A stretch of 64,000 nucleotides of DNA. It comes from Embiotoca jacksoni (lineage: Eukaryota > Chordata > Actinopteri > Embiotocidae). The translations under genes were made by a program, and so were the position numbers. Below, piece by piece: positions 49,638 to 62,487 of the stretch; within the stretch, counting starts at the first letter, position 1, and every line of letters begins with the position of its first letter. The notes beneath the pieces were generated by a model that made no database searches, was not told the origin of the DNA, and saw nothing but the letters and a program-made list of their open reading frames with translations. The stretch is from positions 5,716,501-5,780,500 of the forward strand of contig JAKOON010000011.1 of NCBI GenBank assembly GCA_022577435.1, given 5' to 3'.

Positions 49638-50982
49638 GTATAAGAACTGGAGATGACCAGTAATGTCAGCATGTCATCTGGACAGGGTGATAACGGTTTT
49701 AAAATGAAATGCTTATATATTTCTGCCAATAAAATGGCACTTTAATTTGGTGTCAACGCTTGATGCTCAACGCCATGTTGCTGGAGCGTAGGATCACCAC
49801 ATCTCTTTGTTTGAGCGTAAAAGAGGATGCAACATGAAGGAGTGAGATGGAGAATAGGTGGAGTTTTTTTAGTTTTTTTTTAAGTGTCTGAAATCATGGT
49901 TTGATAGTAACTGTTTGTTTCACTGAGAGCATCATCCAAGCCTGTTGAAATCTGAGGAATCTTACAATTATTTCACATAGAAATAAATATGACATGCTGT
50001 AATACATAAGCTGACGTTAGCTTCTTGTTTTGCATAGTTAATGTTTTTTTTAAGTATTGTATTTCCTGTCTGCATCTACCAGTGGGCAGAGTGATAATGG
50101 TTATTTCCGGTCAGTGCGGAACGGCAGTGTGAGATTTGAAACAACACTAGTCACTATGAAAATCCTGCACGACACAAGTAAAAGTCCTAACATGGAAGAG
50201 CGCTATTTGTAAGTGTATTAAGGGAAGTACGTCATTTGGACAACAGCATTGATCGTTTCTGCAGTTTGGTGGAAAACGATGTGCATATATCAGTATGGCA
50301 TCAGCCAAAAGAATTGGAGAGTATCAGCATATTGGATAGAGCAAATAATCTGATATCCTGCAAACCCAATTAGAACATTAAAACCTTGTGGAGCCCCTAA
50401 TTGTCAGCTTTAACAAGAAGTATGGTCACACTCTGCCCTAACGCGTTGGTAATGACCTACAGCAGTGGAGTAACTAGTCCCACCCCACATAACTTTAAAA
50501 GACTTGCTCGCAATCTATTGTCAGTTTCTAGTTAATTACACATTAATATCGTATTTTTTTTTTCCTGAGAGCACATTAAAAACAGTAAAAAAAAAAAAAA
50601 ATGTCTCGCATAGACACTTTGCTGCTAAGTAGCTTTGTGTTTACAAAACAATTCATTTTTAATTGCGCTGTAAAACTGATTAACATGCAGTCATGCCGTT
50701 GCAGTGCTAAATATTGGAGACGCACAAATCAATTTTTACCTCTGAAATGTAATATCACTTTTCAAAATAAAAGTGCTAATAGTACTGCATCTTAACACAC
50801 TGAAAGGAACACTGATAGTGATGAAGAAGAAAAGGCCGAGATAACTTTCCAAGAAACAAATATTATTTGAAATTTCACCTCATTATTAAATAAATTACAA
50901 TTAAATAAAGTCCATTATTCTCTTATTGTCCCACATCACTCTGCTATGGCTCAACAAATATGTTCTCCTGTCTCTCTTTCAG
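49638..50982 (+). other. palm2 intron 5 (1.3 kb)
   Basis: Bounded by gtataa and ctctttcag. It is AT-rich unique sequence with short poly(T) and poly(A) runs (about 50555-50600). No repeat family or regulatory site was recognised. Confidence 0.7.
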
Positions 50983-51004
50983 AGTCTGATGACCCAGGAT
51001 GAAG
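50983..51004 (+). CDS. palm2: palm2 exon 6 (22-nt microexon)
   Basis: The exon encodes SLMTQDE and the first base of the following Asp. The upstream tract is gttctcctgtctctctttcag and the donor is GAAG|gtatga. The phases are required: exon 5 ends in phase 0, this exon adds 22 nt, and exon 7 begins with the last two bases of a codon (G|AT, Asp131). Skipping it would shift the frame, so it should be constitutive in productive transcripts. Its place between the end of the coiled coil and the variable linker is as expected for PALM2. It is too short to be found as an open reading frame. A (CA) run starts about 20 nt after the donor, and a (TG)27 run starts at 51074. Confidence 0.85.
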
Positions 51005-52171
<1,167 letters not shown>

Positions 52172-52297
52172 ATGCTACTGGCTGCATGTCCGCCCCTCTC
52201 TCGGACCGCATGGACCCCGATCCCAACCACCTTGCCCCGGCCACGCAGCCCCGGACCGGCCCACCCGCATCCGGAGAGCACGCCAACCCAAGACCTG
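52172..52297 (+). CDS. palm2: palm2 exon 7 (variable Pro-rich linker)
   Basis: The exon is 126 nt, completing Asp131 and encoding residues 132-172 plus one base. The peptide begins ATGCMSAPLSDRMDPDPNHL and ends GEHANPRP. It is a low-complexity, Pro/Ala-rich linker between the coiled coil and the conserved C-terminal half, as in PALM2, where this region is poorly conserved. The acceptor is gctcactag, following about 110 bp of (CT)n/C-rich sequence, and the donor is CCTG|gtaaga. In mammals the exon at this position is the splice donor for the PALM2-AKAP2 fusion transcript. Here its phase-1 donor would also fit the exon-like block at 62402-62487. Microsatellites crowd both sides. Confidence 0.85.
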
Positions 52298-52437
52298 GTA
52301 AGACTGAGGGAGGAGAGGAGGGCGAGGGGAGGGAGGGGAGAGAAGAGAGAGCGAAGGGAGGGAGGACAGGAAGGTTTTGGGCCGCAGCCAAGTTGGATTA
52401 TAACGAGGATAAACTCGTACGCACATGGAGAGTGGAC

Positions 52438-52473
<36 letters not shown>

Positions 52474-52486
52474 CACACACACCATG

Positions 52487-52517
<31 letters not shown>

Positions 52518-53480
52518 TCAGACAAGTTACACACATGTGCTGAGAAAAACACACTGATAAACTCAGAGTTTATACTTGTGTTCTTCCACATAACTTAACC
52601 AGTATGTATCTACATACATGAACACACCGGTATTAATAGGTATTAGTTCAAGCTTCAGCTTATCTTCTTATTTGTAGCAGAAGTATTGAAATCAGATAGG
52701 GAAAGCATTGAGACATATAGTTTTTAAACTTTGCATTATTAGTTTAGTATACTAGTATTGTGGCGCTATTTTACACCACAAGTTTTTATGTTAATTAACT
52801 TTTGTTTGGATTTAGTGGGATTCTTTTTAGTTGCAGTTTTTACTCTTAGTAATAATAACAGTAATACAGTTCCTGGTTAGTAGTCGTTTATACTCTCAAT
52901 ATTTGTATTTAGGTTTAATCATAATAGTTATAAATCATAAATAAACATAAATCGCAGTTACACAAAAAAGAAAGCGTATGTTAGTAAAAGTTGAGATAGT
53001 AAAAGGAAATCTGTATTCAGATTTATTCAGTTCATTATCTTGCATGTTTGCTTCATTGTATATAGTGCTGCCGACTTTGCAGTTGGCCGTGCGTAGCTCT
53101 CCAAAAAAAAAGATGAACATTTAACATCATTAGAAACACGTAAGAAACGGGCCCCAAGTGACCTTAATATACGAGATATTTGTAGTTTGCCAAAAGGTAC
53201 AATCCATTTGTCCTCAAATCAGAGTTCACTGACCTTCATTGTGTTTTACTAATTGCATACGTGTCAGTTTGATTACAAAACCTATATATGAGTTTTTAGA
53301 GAACACTGTGTCCCTCTCCTCACGCTTCACTCCCTCCACCTTGTCCCCCCCCCCCCCCCTCCACTGGTCCCACCCCACCCCTTCACTCCTCCTTCAAACC
53401 CTACACCCTTTGTGCATCACCCCTTCCCTCCTCCTTGTTTCTCCTCCCACCCTCCTCCCCCTCACCTCCCCTCCTAACAG
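52298..53480 (+). other. palm2 intron 7 (1.2 kb)
   Basis: Bounded by gtaaga and ctaacag. A G/A-rich stretch follows the donor (52305-52375), then (CA)n at 52440-52514, then AT-rich unique sequence. A C-rich stretch with (C)14 at about 53346-53360 and CCT-rich sequence lead into the acceptor. Confidence 0.75.
52440..52514. repeat. (CA)n microsatellite downstream of exon 7
   Basis: Two CA blocks separated by ctacacacacaccatg, starting 143 bp after the exon 7 donor. CA repeats in introns are known hnRNP L binding sites. Confidence 0.96.
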
Positions 53481-54355
53481 CAATGTTTGCCATGGAGATC
53501 AACGTGCAGCACGACCCGCAGACTGGTGAGCAGCGCGTCCTGTCGGCCAACCGTGTGAGCCCGCTGGACGCGGCGTCGCGTGGGGTCAAAGTCTACGACG
53601 ACGGCAGGAAGGTGGTCTACGAGGTCGCCTCCTCCGGGGGCGTGTCCACCACCACCGTAGAGAACGGTTGGAGCTCCGTGCAAGTCGACCAGCTGCTCCA
53701 GCGAGCTGCCAGACCTGCAGGACGAGGAGGAGACAGCGGGAGGGGTCAGGTGACGGTGACCCCGGCTGCCCCGCAGGCCTACATTTCCCCAGCAGATGTT
53801 GACGATCTGTCCCCACCCTCCTGCGCCCCACCATCCATCCCTTCTAGCCCACCAGCCCAGGTCACCCTCCAGAGGGAAAGCCGACTGGGCATGATGCCCC
53901 CCTCCGCTGCTCCCATCACGGCCCAACCGGGGTCCTCAGCCCACCCGGGCACCGAGCTCACCTCCCCGCCCCAAGCCAGCGTGGAGCACCCGGTCACCAT
54001 GGTGTTCCTCGGCTACCAGGACGTTGAAGACACGAGCGAGAGCAGGCGGCTGCTCGGCTTCGACGGCGCCGTGAAGGCCGAGGTCGTGCTCATCGACGAA
54101 GACGACGAGAAGTCGCTGAGGGAGAAGACGGTCACCGACCTCTCCATCATCGACGGCACGGCGGCCGACCTCGTGTCGGGGCGGCCGGCCACGTCCGAGG
54201 CCATCAGCACGGAACTGTCGTCTGACGGCCGTGACCCCGACAGCGCCTCCTCGCCCCCTGCAAACCCAGACGCCAGCACGGCCCCCCCGCCCGGCCTCAC
54301 CCCTGCCACAGGTACAGACAAGAGGAAACGCTGCCAGTGCTGCACCCTCATGTGA
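53481..54355 (+). CDS. palm2: palm2 terminal coding exon 8 (C-terminal half, CaaX tail)
   Basis: The exon is 875 nt. It completes Ala173 and encodes residues 174-463 with a TGA stop at 54353. Conserved blocks in order: FAMEINVQHDPQTGEQRVLS (175-194), GVKVYDDGRKVVYEV (207-221), a Pro/Ser-rich low-complexity stretch (about 235-335), EHPVTMVFLGYQDVED (341-356), the acidic VLIDEDDEKSLREKTVTD (374-391), and the tail KRKRCQCCTLM. Cys457 and Cys459 are likely palmitoylated and Cys460-T-L-M is a CaaX box; Met at the end favours farnesylation. Together they anchor the protein to the plasma membrane. The exon is much richer in GC and CpG than exons 3-5. The acceptor follows a C/T tract ending ctaacag. 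There is a second acceptor-like CAG at about 54311, inside the coding sequence. Confidence 0.95.
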
Positions 54356-56112
54356 CTGAATCTTCTCCCTCTTCCACCCCTTTTATTATTCCCCTCTTCT
54401 CTTCTGTCTCTGGATGATTACTAACAGAAGCCCTGCCTTCCTCCTCCTCCTCCTCCTCCTCTGGACTCTGATCGGCTGGCACACACACCACCCGCACGCG
54501 CACACACTCTTGTCTGACTTTTGACTTTTTACTCAGTTGCATTATCACCTCTACATTTCTGTTCTTTCGTCACCCACTCTGTCGACAGGGTAGCTCCCCA
54601 GACAGCACACGACATTTCATAAATCCAAGTCAACATCAGTATGCAGAAGAAAAAAAAAGCTGTTGTCATGCTGCTATATTTTATGGTGAAATAAGACACA
54701 AAGATGGAGAAAAATTGACGTTTGTTGACAAACGGCTCAAACCGGGGCCTACAAAACTCCTCTCAGTGGTCAGCGAGACTTTACGGACAATCAGTCACGC
54801 ATTGCTACGCTGTCTAACCAAACAGTCCGTCTGGCTCGAAGGACAATCAACCTTTAATTAGCCAGTTCATAAAACATTCAAAAAGACAAACACAAGCCTC
54901 AGTTATTTATTTTTTTCTTAAATTTCCTTTTCGGTTGCTTCCTTTTCTTTCAACCCCCGCTTCCTGTTGTTTTCCACACATAAACAACCACACACCCGAC
55001 GTACGAACTCAAACAACCCACCACCTTTTCCTTGTGCAGACTCTCTGTGACGAGGGCGGAGAAGTGGGTACTTGTTGCCTTGGTTTCTTTATGTGCCTCT
55101 TAATTCTACGACACGAATAGTTCTAACAAACACTAGACATCGTGAGGTGTTTCTATTCGACTTGTATTTCAGTTTGCTGTTCTTATCTCAACCATTTGTT
55201 TCCTTTTATTTTGAAACTCAAAAGGCCATTGAATTGTTGGGATGCTTGTTTCCATGGGAAACTGAGTTTTTGACTCTTTTAGTGAGCATTCTCTGAACTC
55301 TCTCTCTCCCTCTCTTTGCTGTTTCCTCAATTAACTTCAGCTATTCCGCTGCTGAGGGCATTTCCTCTTATTCTCACACTTCCTAAACTCAGCAGCCAAT
55401 AAGAAGCCTTGGAACACCCAGTAGGATCTATACAGCCAACTTTTCCAATGTGTCTCAACTCTGTAGAGCACAGGAAGCTAATGGCAGCTCAACAAATACA
55501 CTCTGGCGGGGGGGCACATATTTACACCTATGGAAACACAGAAATGGGCATATCTAACAGGCTGGGCACAAACATGGGAATGGTGCACATTAGCAAGCAC
55601 TACCAGACGACTAAATTATGATAGCTGTGCTCAAATGAGCTTTTAGACAAAGATTATGCACAATTTCATGTTCCTCTTTTTGTTCTTTAAATTCACTTCA
55701 TTGCTGCAGAGCTCCACCAGAGATCCATTACACTCTTCAGAACACAAAGAGACTGAAAACACTGCCAGCTCTGGCCACAGTCACCATCCAGGCCCTCTTT
55801 CACAAGGGTGCTACAAATAATTAAGGCCTGGGTGTCATAATTACATCATCTACTGTATATTCATCCCTCTGTAGGTCGTTTACTTGGCTGGTTTTCAGAA
55901 AATCTCTCAAAAGCAGTAATTGTCCCTCATTCTTCGCCTGATAATGGATCCTCTTGGAAGATTTTGCTCCATTTCAGGTGTTGCTCACGTTAGATGGAAT
56001 AGAGAGGGCGGTGATGCTCGATAATCATCTTGTGAGCTGAATTTTTGGAGAGTTTGTGACTACACTTTGCCATTCTACATTACAGAGAGAAATCTCCTGT
56101 TGGAGTAAGATC

Positions 56113-56118
56113 AATAAA
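56113..56118 (+). terminator. Alternative upstream poly(A) signal
   Basis: AATAAA in tcaataaagttgaac. The downstream sequence is not clearly GU-rich, so this is weaker than the hexamer at 57674. Confidence 0.2.
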
Positions 56119-57550
56119 GTTGAACAGACCAGATAACAGACACACGATTGAAGAAAACGTTCGCACATTTACAAAGAAGTCTGGCGAGGGAGGCTGTTAG
56201 GGTCCAAATATGTGGCTCAGGTTTGTATCAAGTGGCTGTGATGCCCTTAGTTCAAATCGAATCTGGGATTTATACAACATGAAGAAAAGACACCAGGAAA
56301 AAAAAATCGAAATCTAATCACAAATCTGAACGGAACTTATTTGGTGATCGACTGGTACCGAGAGCCTCAGCAACCTTTTTTTTTTATAAAGTACACCGGG
56401 CCGTTTGTTGGTCTGCTATACTGGTCCTAATCCTTCACTAAAGAACACCACGTTTTTCTGCTCTGTGTACTAACTCTGGCGATAGTCACAAAGATGATGA
56501 AACACAGAAACAATATTCCTCGGCAACAAAGAGCACATTTCCAGCAATGAAAGCTCCACAGCTTCACAATCCCTCCTCTAAACCAAACTCCAAGTCGCCC
56601 CCCCTTCAATCATCCACGCTTCAGTGTGACTGGCCACTGCTGCTGTCGGTCAGTCCAGCTGGCTGTGTGATTGGCCGTCGGCATCTGGTTTCCTGTGTAG
56701 ATACAGAATGTAAATACGCTCTATATTCTATTTAGCGATGATTTTATTTTACACATCTATATAGAGATCTAGAGATAATTATGGAACTAGACATGTCCTT
56801 CATACGATGCCATATGATGACTGTATGAGTGCATAAATGAGAGCTTTGTATATTTTCATTCTCTCACGCCACTGCTTTGCTGTGTGTAATCTCACAATTA
56901 ACCCCCCCCCCCCCACACACACACACACACACACACACACGACTTCTTCCCCTCCCCTCTGACCATCGGCGACTAATGCCATTCCCAGACGTGCTGCACA
57001 TCATTATTTTCTTTTATCAAGGGTTCATTCGCAGCAAATTCACTGTAAGGCTGTAGGCTGGGGACAATTTACAAATATCATCCGAGTTCCAGATTTGGCC
57101 AAAATACACACATCACACAGCTGTTTGGTTTTGGAGACTATGCAGAGAAGTGTATTCTGGGAAGTGTAGTGTTCAAGTTACCCCCCAAAGTGTGATGCAC
57201 ACACAGGGTGCAGCAGAGCAAAGAAGCACTTGCAGTATACACATACAAAAAGGAAATTACAATCACAGTTCCAAAAGCATAAAAAAAAAAAAAGAAAAAA
57301 AGAAGAAGTTTGAGAATGAAACATGACCAATCCAGTTTGCCTGTTTGGGTTTGTGTGTGTGTGTGTGTGTTTTTTTGATGTAAAGCAAGGAGCTGTACAT
57401 GAACAACCGACTGGTTGAGTTTACCAGCCCCACTGCCACGCCTGCAGTGCTCCTCTGACTCTGTAGGGGTCTCTGTTTTCCTGTCAACCTGCCCTCATGG
57501 TTGTATGGACTGTTAAAACAAAAAGGAGCCATTTTCTATTGTTCATAACG

Positions 57551-57662
57551 CTCTCCCCCTCTCTCCCTCTCTCTCTCTCCCTCTCTCTCTCCCTCCCTCC
57601 CTCCCTCTCTTTCTCTCTCTCTCTCTCCCTCTCTCCCCTCTGATGTCTGTATCCTCTCTCTC
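57551..57662. repeat. (CT)n low-complexity tract
   Basis: Pyrimidine-only except for scattered bases, ending 12 bp before the best poly(A) signal of palm2. Confidence 0.95.
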
Positions 57663-57673
57663 TATCTTTGGTC

Positions 57674-57679
57674 AATAAA
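57674..57679 (+). terminator. Candidate poly(A) signal of palm2
   Basis: A canonical AATAAA (gtcaataaagctgag) is followed 30-50 nt downstream by a U/GU-rich stretch, the usual arrangement of a cleavage and polyadenylation site. A less well-supported AATAAA is at 56113-56118 and another at 58206-58211. Confidence 0.45.
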
Positions 57680-58653
57680 GCTGAGTTTCTCCAGTTCCCC
57701 CCTTTGCTGTCTCTTGCTTGTTGTTCTTTCCATCTGTCTCTAACATTCACTTTTTCATTGGCTGCTGACAAACACAACCACCAGCTGTCCTCACTGCACC
57801 CAGCTGTTATAATACCTCACTGCCACTAACAAGCACGGACACTGCGTCTTCAACCGTTCACATGAAACTCAGAAGAGTTCTTTGCTTGTTGTGAGGGTTG
57901 AAGGTCGTCAGAGTAATATAACTTCTAATTCTGACATTTTTTGATACAGTCTCATCGGATCATTTTCTGAAATTCCAATCCAAATATCAAAGAATTCAAA
58001 ATAAATGCATGACAGGTAATCAATCACTGTGAAGGAGAAGAGGTGTGCTCTGATTGTGGCCACTATAATGCACGCACGCGAAGCTTTTTTATAGTAATTT
58101 ATTCAACATGTATTTAAGCCTACAAACAAACTGGTAAGACTTTCTTTACTGTTTAGACCTCAGCATATTCAAACCATCTCTGTTTCCTCAAATATCATAT
58201 TACGCAATAAATGCTTAAAAATTAGATGAATTGATGGAGAATGGATTCTGAAAAATAATACTTTCTTATGATTTGTATACTAACCGTGTTAAAATTTTAA
58301 GTCTTGGATTTAGATGCATGTAAATGTGATATTGGCTCTAAGTGATAGCACACAGGTGTTGTTGAGCGAAGCGCTACATCTGCAGCTGCACTCTGTAAAA
58401 TAGATTTAAGCCAAAACTTAGACAGCTTTAAATGTTACATGGTTTCATTTTCTTGGGCTGCAAATATTAACACAGGAGGGTGCAGATGTGGTGCAAATTT
58501 TTTATGTAATCTCTTTAAGTATGACTTGCCACAGCGCATGAAAAATTGCTCTAATATTACTTCAACATTCCTGCAGGGAGTCATACTGTGCGTGCGTCCT
58601 TGTGTGCGTGTGTGTGTTTTCTAATGAGATTACACAATTCAAACATCTGGGAG

Positions 58654-58960
58654 CAGTGGTGGAGGAAGTATTCACATACTTTCAGAGTAAAAGTATATCA
58701 GACTAAAATTATAACGTTAAAAGTAAAAGTTCTGTACTTCAAATTATAATTAAAGGACACTGAAACAGAAGTGGATTCAGGACAAAGTAAGTATCAAAAG
58801 TCAAAGTATACTGAACGCAGAAAAATGTCTCCTGCAAGCGTTAAAATACTATATAATATTAGATATTTAGTCATTGTGTTAATTTGTAAGTGCTAGTGTT
58901 GTTGCCAAGCAATATATTATACAATATGTATAAATTTTTTTGTATTCATATTATCAACAA
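58654..58960 (+). mobile_element. Family D repeat, partial copy
   Basis: Starts cagtggtggaggaagtattc and continues aaaagtaaaagttctgtact, the vocabulary of an abundant percomorph nonautonomous element. The right border is not clear. Confidence 0.6.
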
Positions 58961-60317
58961 ATACATTAGCCTGTATTCTGATTATTCTTAAGAATTAATC
59001 AGTTGATCATTAGTCCAAACCTCCAAATTATAACAAATAACTTTAAAATTTCAGCTGCTGATTTTGAGTAGTTTAATCTATAACAAAGCATCATATTTTC
59101 TACACCGAGTTCCTGTGCTTTGTTACATTCAACTGCCAGGTACAAACACAGGAAGGTAACGACTGAAAGTGTGGAGAGGTGCTTTGTTTTGTAGTGAAAG
59201 TAGGAAGAGGGAGAGGTAGGTTGGAAGTGGGGAAGAAAAGTAGATATGAGGGGACAGTGTAAGAAGACACATTTAGTTGGACCAGTCTACAGAGATTTAG
59301 TTCTGCACAAGGCACCTCCGCAGTATCGGTAGGTGCTACAAGAAATCAGGAAACAATCACTGCCTGTCCACTCGTCTGACTTCACTGATGAAGAGGATTA
59401 AAAAAAAAAAACGTTTCTATGTGTATCACACACAACCCTTCAAAAATGCAGTTGTCGTCTTTCCTTTGATAGTGTGTGTCTATTTTGGATGACGGACTGT
59501 TATTGTGCAAAACACACATGACTCAGGGTGGTCAGCAACATGACAAACTTTCCCAGAAGACATAACCCGAGGTGATAAATGATTATATTAGCGACGTCAT
59601 GACAACCGGCATCTGGACACAGCATTTAGGCCTCATGCACGCTCTCTCTCAGTGCACAGGATGGGTTTGTATTCCATGATAATAAACATTAATTGATTTA
59701 TCTTAAGCCAGTGACATCCTCGTGTGTTTTACGGAAACCATGACTGCAGATGGTGGTGGCACACTCTCTCACACACACACACACACATGACAGGAGGATG
59801 ATTTATGTGCCAAGAATTATTTCACAAGCATTCATCATGATGTTGTGATTTGAACTGGGCCTCATATTCTGCACCGATGTTCAGTAAACGTACAATCATC
59901 AGCAGAGAAAGGATAATGACCACAAATAAATGACTGAATGGCCTGATAAGAGTGAACATGACACAACGTCAAACTATAGATACAACCAGCAATAGAACAA
60001 ACAGAGTTTCAAAGCAGAAATCGCGTAGAAGATACTTTTTAGAGAAGTAAATGAAGATCCAACAGGTTTGGATATATCAAATAAAAATCCTGAATTATGA
60101 CATATACTGTGCAATGAGGGACCCAAGTCAGTTTTCCTGAATACTACTCCCACGACTGACGCTATTAAAACTGCTGCTGCTAATATTCCTGCATGCCGCT
60201 ATTACTAAAACTATGGGCAATACTGTCTCTGCTATACTGTTGAATCTTGTATTTAAATTTTAATTTAAGTAAAACTACAGACATATTCTTCGGGATGTAT
60301 CTATAGGAAGTGACCAG

Positions 60318-61143
60318 CAGTGGTGGAAAGTAACTAATTTACTCAAGTGCTGTACTTAAGTACAATTTTGAGGTAGGTGTACTTTTCTTTCATTTGATGC
60401 TACTTCATGCTTTCACTCCACCTCATTTCGAGGGAAATATTCTACACTCTACTCCGTTATATTTATCTGACAGCTTTAGTTACTTTTCAGATGCAGATTT
60501 GACACAACGGAGAATATAACACGCTTTTAAAATACAACACAATAAAGATTAAACCTTTGGTTTACAAATCTTACAAAACTTACAAAAAGCATTGTGTAGT
60601 TCACATTTCAGATGTCTATGAGTTGTTAACAGCTCCTCCGAAAACGTATTTTCCCCTCTAAGCTTCTCACACGGTTTCATTTCAGTAAATGTTCAAATGA
60701 TCCAATATCTCAACCAAAAATCAAAGGTGGGATAAAAAGTTCAAAAACTGAAAACAGATTTTTGGATCAGATCTTTGTTTTTTTCTTCTTTCTTCTCCCA
60801 GTAATCATCTGACGACCCCTCAGGTTTATCTGCTGTCCCTGGATATAAAACTGGATATAAAGTAGTTAAAACCAGCTCCACCTGCAGCAGCTACGACAGT
60901 AACATGCTGCTTACACACTGATGATTCACTGTTAATAATCTAGTGATATCATACATAATAATATATCAGTCAGAGGGCCCAAAATTATAGTTTTACTTTG
61001 ATACTTTAACTACATGTTGCTGCTAAACCTATGTATGTTTGCTGAAATAATATTTTTCAGGCATTTAGGACTTTTACTTGCGATAGCGAGATTGCTGTAT
61101 TGGTACTTTTACTTAAGTAAAGGATCTGAGAACTTCTTCCACC
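60318..61143. mobile_element. Family D nonautonomous DNA element, near-complete
   Basis: Begins cagtggtggaaagtaactaa and continues tactcaagtgctgtacttaa, then aggtaggtgtacttttcttt, the familiar fish motif order. It ends tacttaagtaaaggatctga, then gaacttcttccacc. The right end reverse-complemented (ggtggaagaagttc) is an inverted match to the left. About 826 bp, without a transposase frame. Confidence 0.7.
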
Positions 61144-62401
61144 GTAAAATATCCCTTTTATTAGTAAAAGCACTGATTATGCAGAATAGTTAGTTTCAAA
61201 GTGTTCTATTCTTGTACATATTTGGATGATTATTACTGATGAGTTCATATTTAAGAAGCATATTCATCCCGGGTAGTTCAATCTACAATATTTTAGACGG
61301 ATCACATATTTTGTATGTGAAATCTGCAAAATAACTAGTACTTATAGCTGACTGTGATACGTAACAAAATACATGGAAAAACGAATATTTCGCTCGAAAA
61401 TGTAGTTTGTGTTGAAGTATGGAGGATGGAGTAGTGTGTCAGGCTGCTACTACTGCAGACTATTAATGTAATGCTAGCTACTGTGACTGTTACACTCCTG
61501 TAGTGGCAGCAGCTGTGGCAGCAGTAGTAATAGTATTTGAAGTTGCACCAGCAGTGATTGGACTGTACAGTCTTGTAGGAGCAGTATTAGTTTGACAGAT
61601 CCATGCTGGTATTCTCTTCTCGCCCAGCAGTGTTGCTCCTTCAGCTGCGGCAAGCATGGGTGTCAGGAGTTTGAGGATGATAAGATGTGAAATCAGATGT
61701 ACTCTCCAATGTGGGCGTGGGTCACTGAATCAGCAGAGAATGGGACAAAGATAAAGTACGGCCAAACAGCGCACTGCGGACTGAAGATGTACCGTCTGGG
61801 TCGTGCTGATATAGAAGTAAAAAGAACTGTCGCAGTGATAATAACTGACTGATTTACAGTATTACAAAGCTACCACAAAGGCATATGTGCGCGTTGCGGA
61901 GCAGATTTATAGATTAGGCGCGTGATTAGCTTTTCACTATCAGATTTGCACAAAGGAAAACGAGCATATTTTCATCTTTTCACTTAATTCGGAGGATTAT
62001 GTGATCCATCCTGTTGGAGCTCGTGAAACTCCTTTTAAAACCAGATAACGGGCCAGAACAGGCTGATTTTCTTATTTCATATGGAGTGACAGATTAGGAC
62101 GAAGTCACAGTAGAGAACTATGGAAAGTTCACGCTTCCCTTCGGGGGTTGGAGGTGCTCTCAATAGAGGAAATGAACGTGTTTAAAGGTTTATAAACTGA
62201 AGATGTTACCAGTCATGAATTTGAATATTCTCAGTCATGATCAGTTAAAATCTGATTATGGTTTTAGGCTGTAGGTATTCAAAACAATTGTGTCTTCACT
62301 TGACGTTTGAGGCTCCCACTGGTGCACATGAATATGAAAGATGACAGTGATGACAATGGTAGCACTAACTCTATTTTTTTTTTTATTTGTTTTTATCACA
62401 G

Positions 62402-62487
62402 GCTACAGCCAAACACCATGGGTTACCGTGACAACAGCAAATGGTTATCAACCCCCCATTCCCAGCAGACATCCTCTCACTGCCATG
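62402..62487 (+). CDS. Exon-like block; possible palm2-akap2 readthrough or akap2 5' exon
   Basis: The block is 86 nt. A T-rich tract ending tttttatcacag lies before it and a strong donor, CATG|gtgagt, lies after it. Read from its third base it is open throughout (YSQTP, then WVTVTTANGYQPPIPSR, then HPLTAM) and ends in phase 0. The entry phase (one base from the previous exon plus GC) matches the phase-1 donor of palm2 exon 7, giving Gly at the junction. A second open frame contains an ATG in a strong context (caccATGG at about 62416) and could start a separate transcript. Known context: in mammals PALM2 exon 7 splices into AKAP2, which lies downstream. I do not recognise the peptide as a specific AKAP2 segment, so the identity is inference. 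Confidence 0.35.

Larger units (their letters stand above)
54356..57705 (+). other. Probable palm2 3' UTR
   Basis: No coding exon is seen after the TGA at 54353. The stretch is mostly unique sequence, with CT-rich tracts (about 54360-54470), a (C)n(CA)n run (56903-56940) and a (CT)n tract (57551-57662). The best end is the AATAAA at 57674, followed by a T/G-rich stretch (tgctgtctcttgcttgttg). An earlier AATAAA at 56113 could give a shorter transcript. The block 55690-56030 is compositionally balanced, contains TAATTA-type motifs and looks constrained. The exact UTR end needs transcript data. Confidence 0.45.
57706..62401. other. Intergenic or intronic sequence downstream of palm2
   Basis: No exon recognised. 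Contains a partial family D repeat (58654-58960) and a fuller copy (60318-61143). The rest is unique AT-rich sequence. The block 61600-62160 is balanced in composition and may be regulatory, but nothing specific is seen. If a readthrough transcript exists, this whole region would be intron. Confidence 0.55.

Noticed and set aside
53474..53926. 150-codon minus-strand open frame inside exon 8
   Set aside because: Shadow of the GC-rich palm2 coding sequence on the opposite strand.
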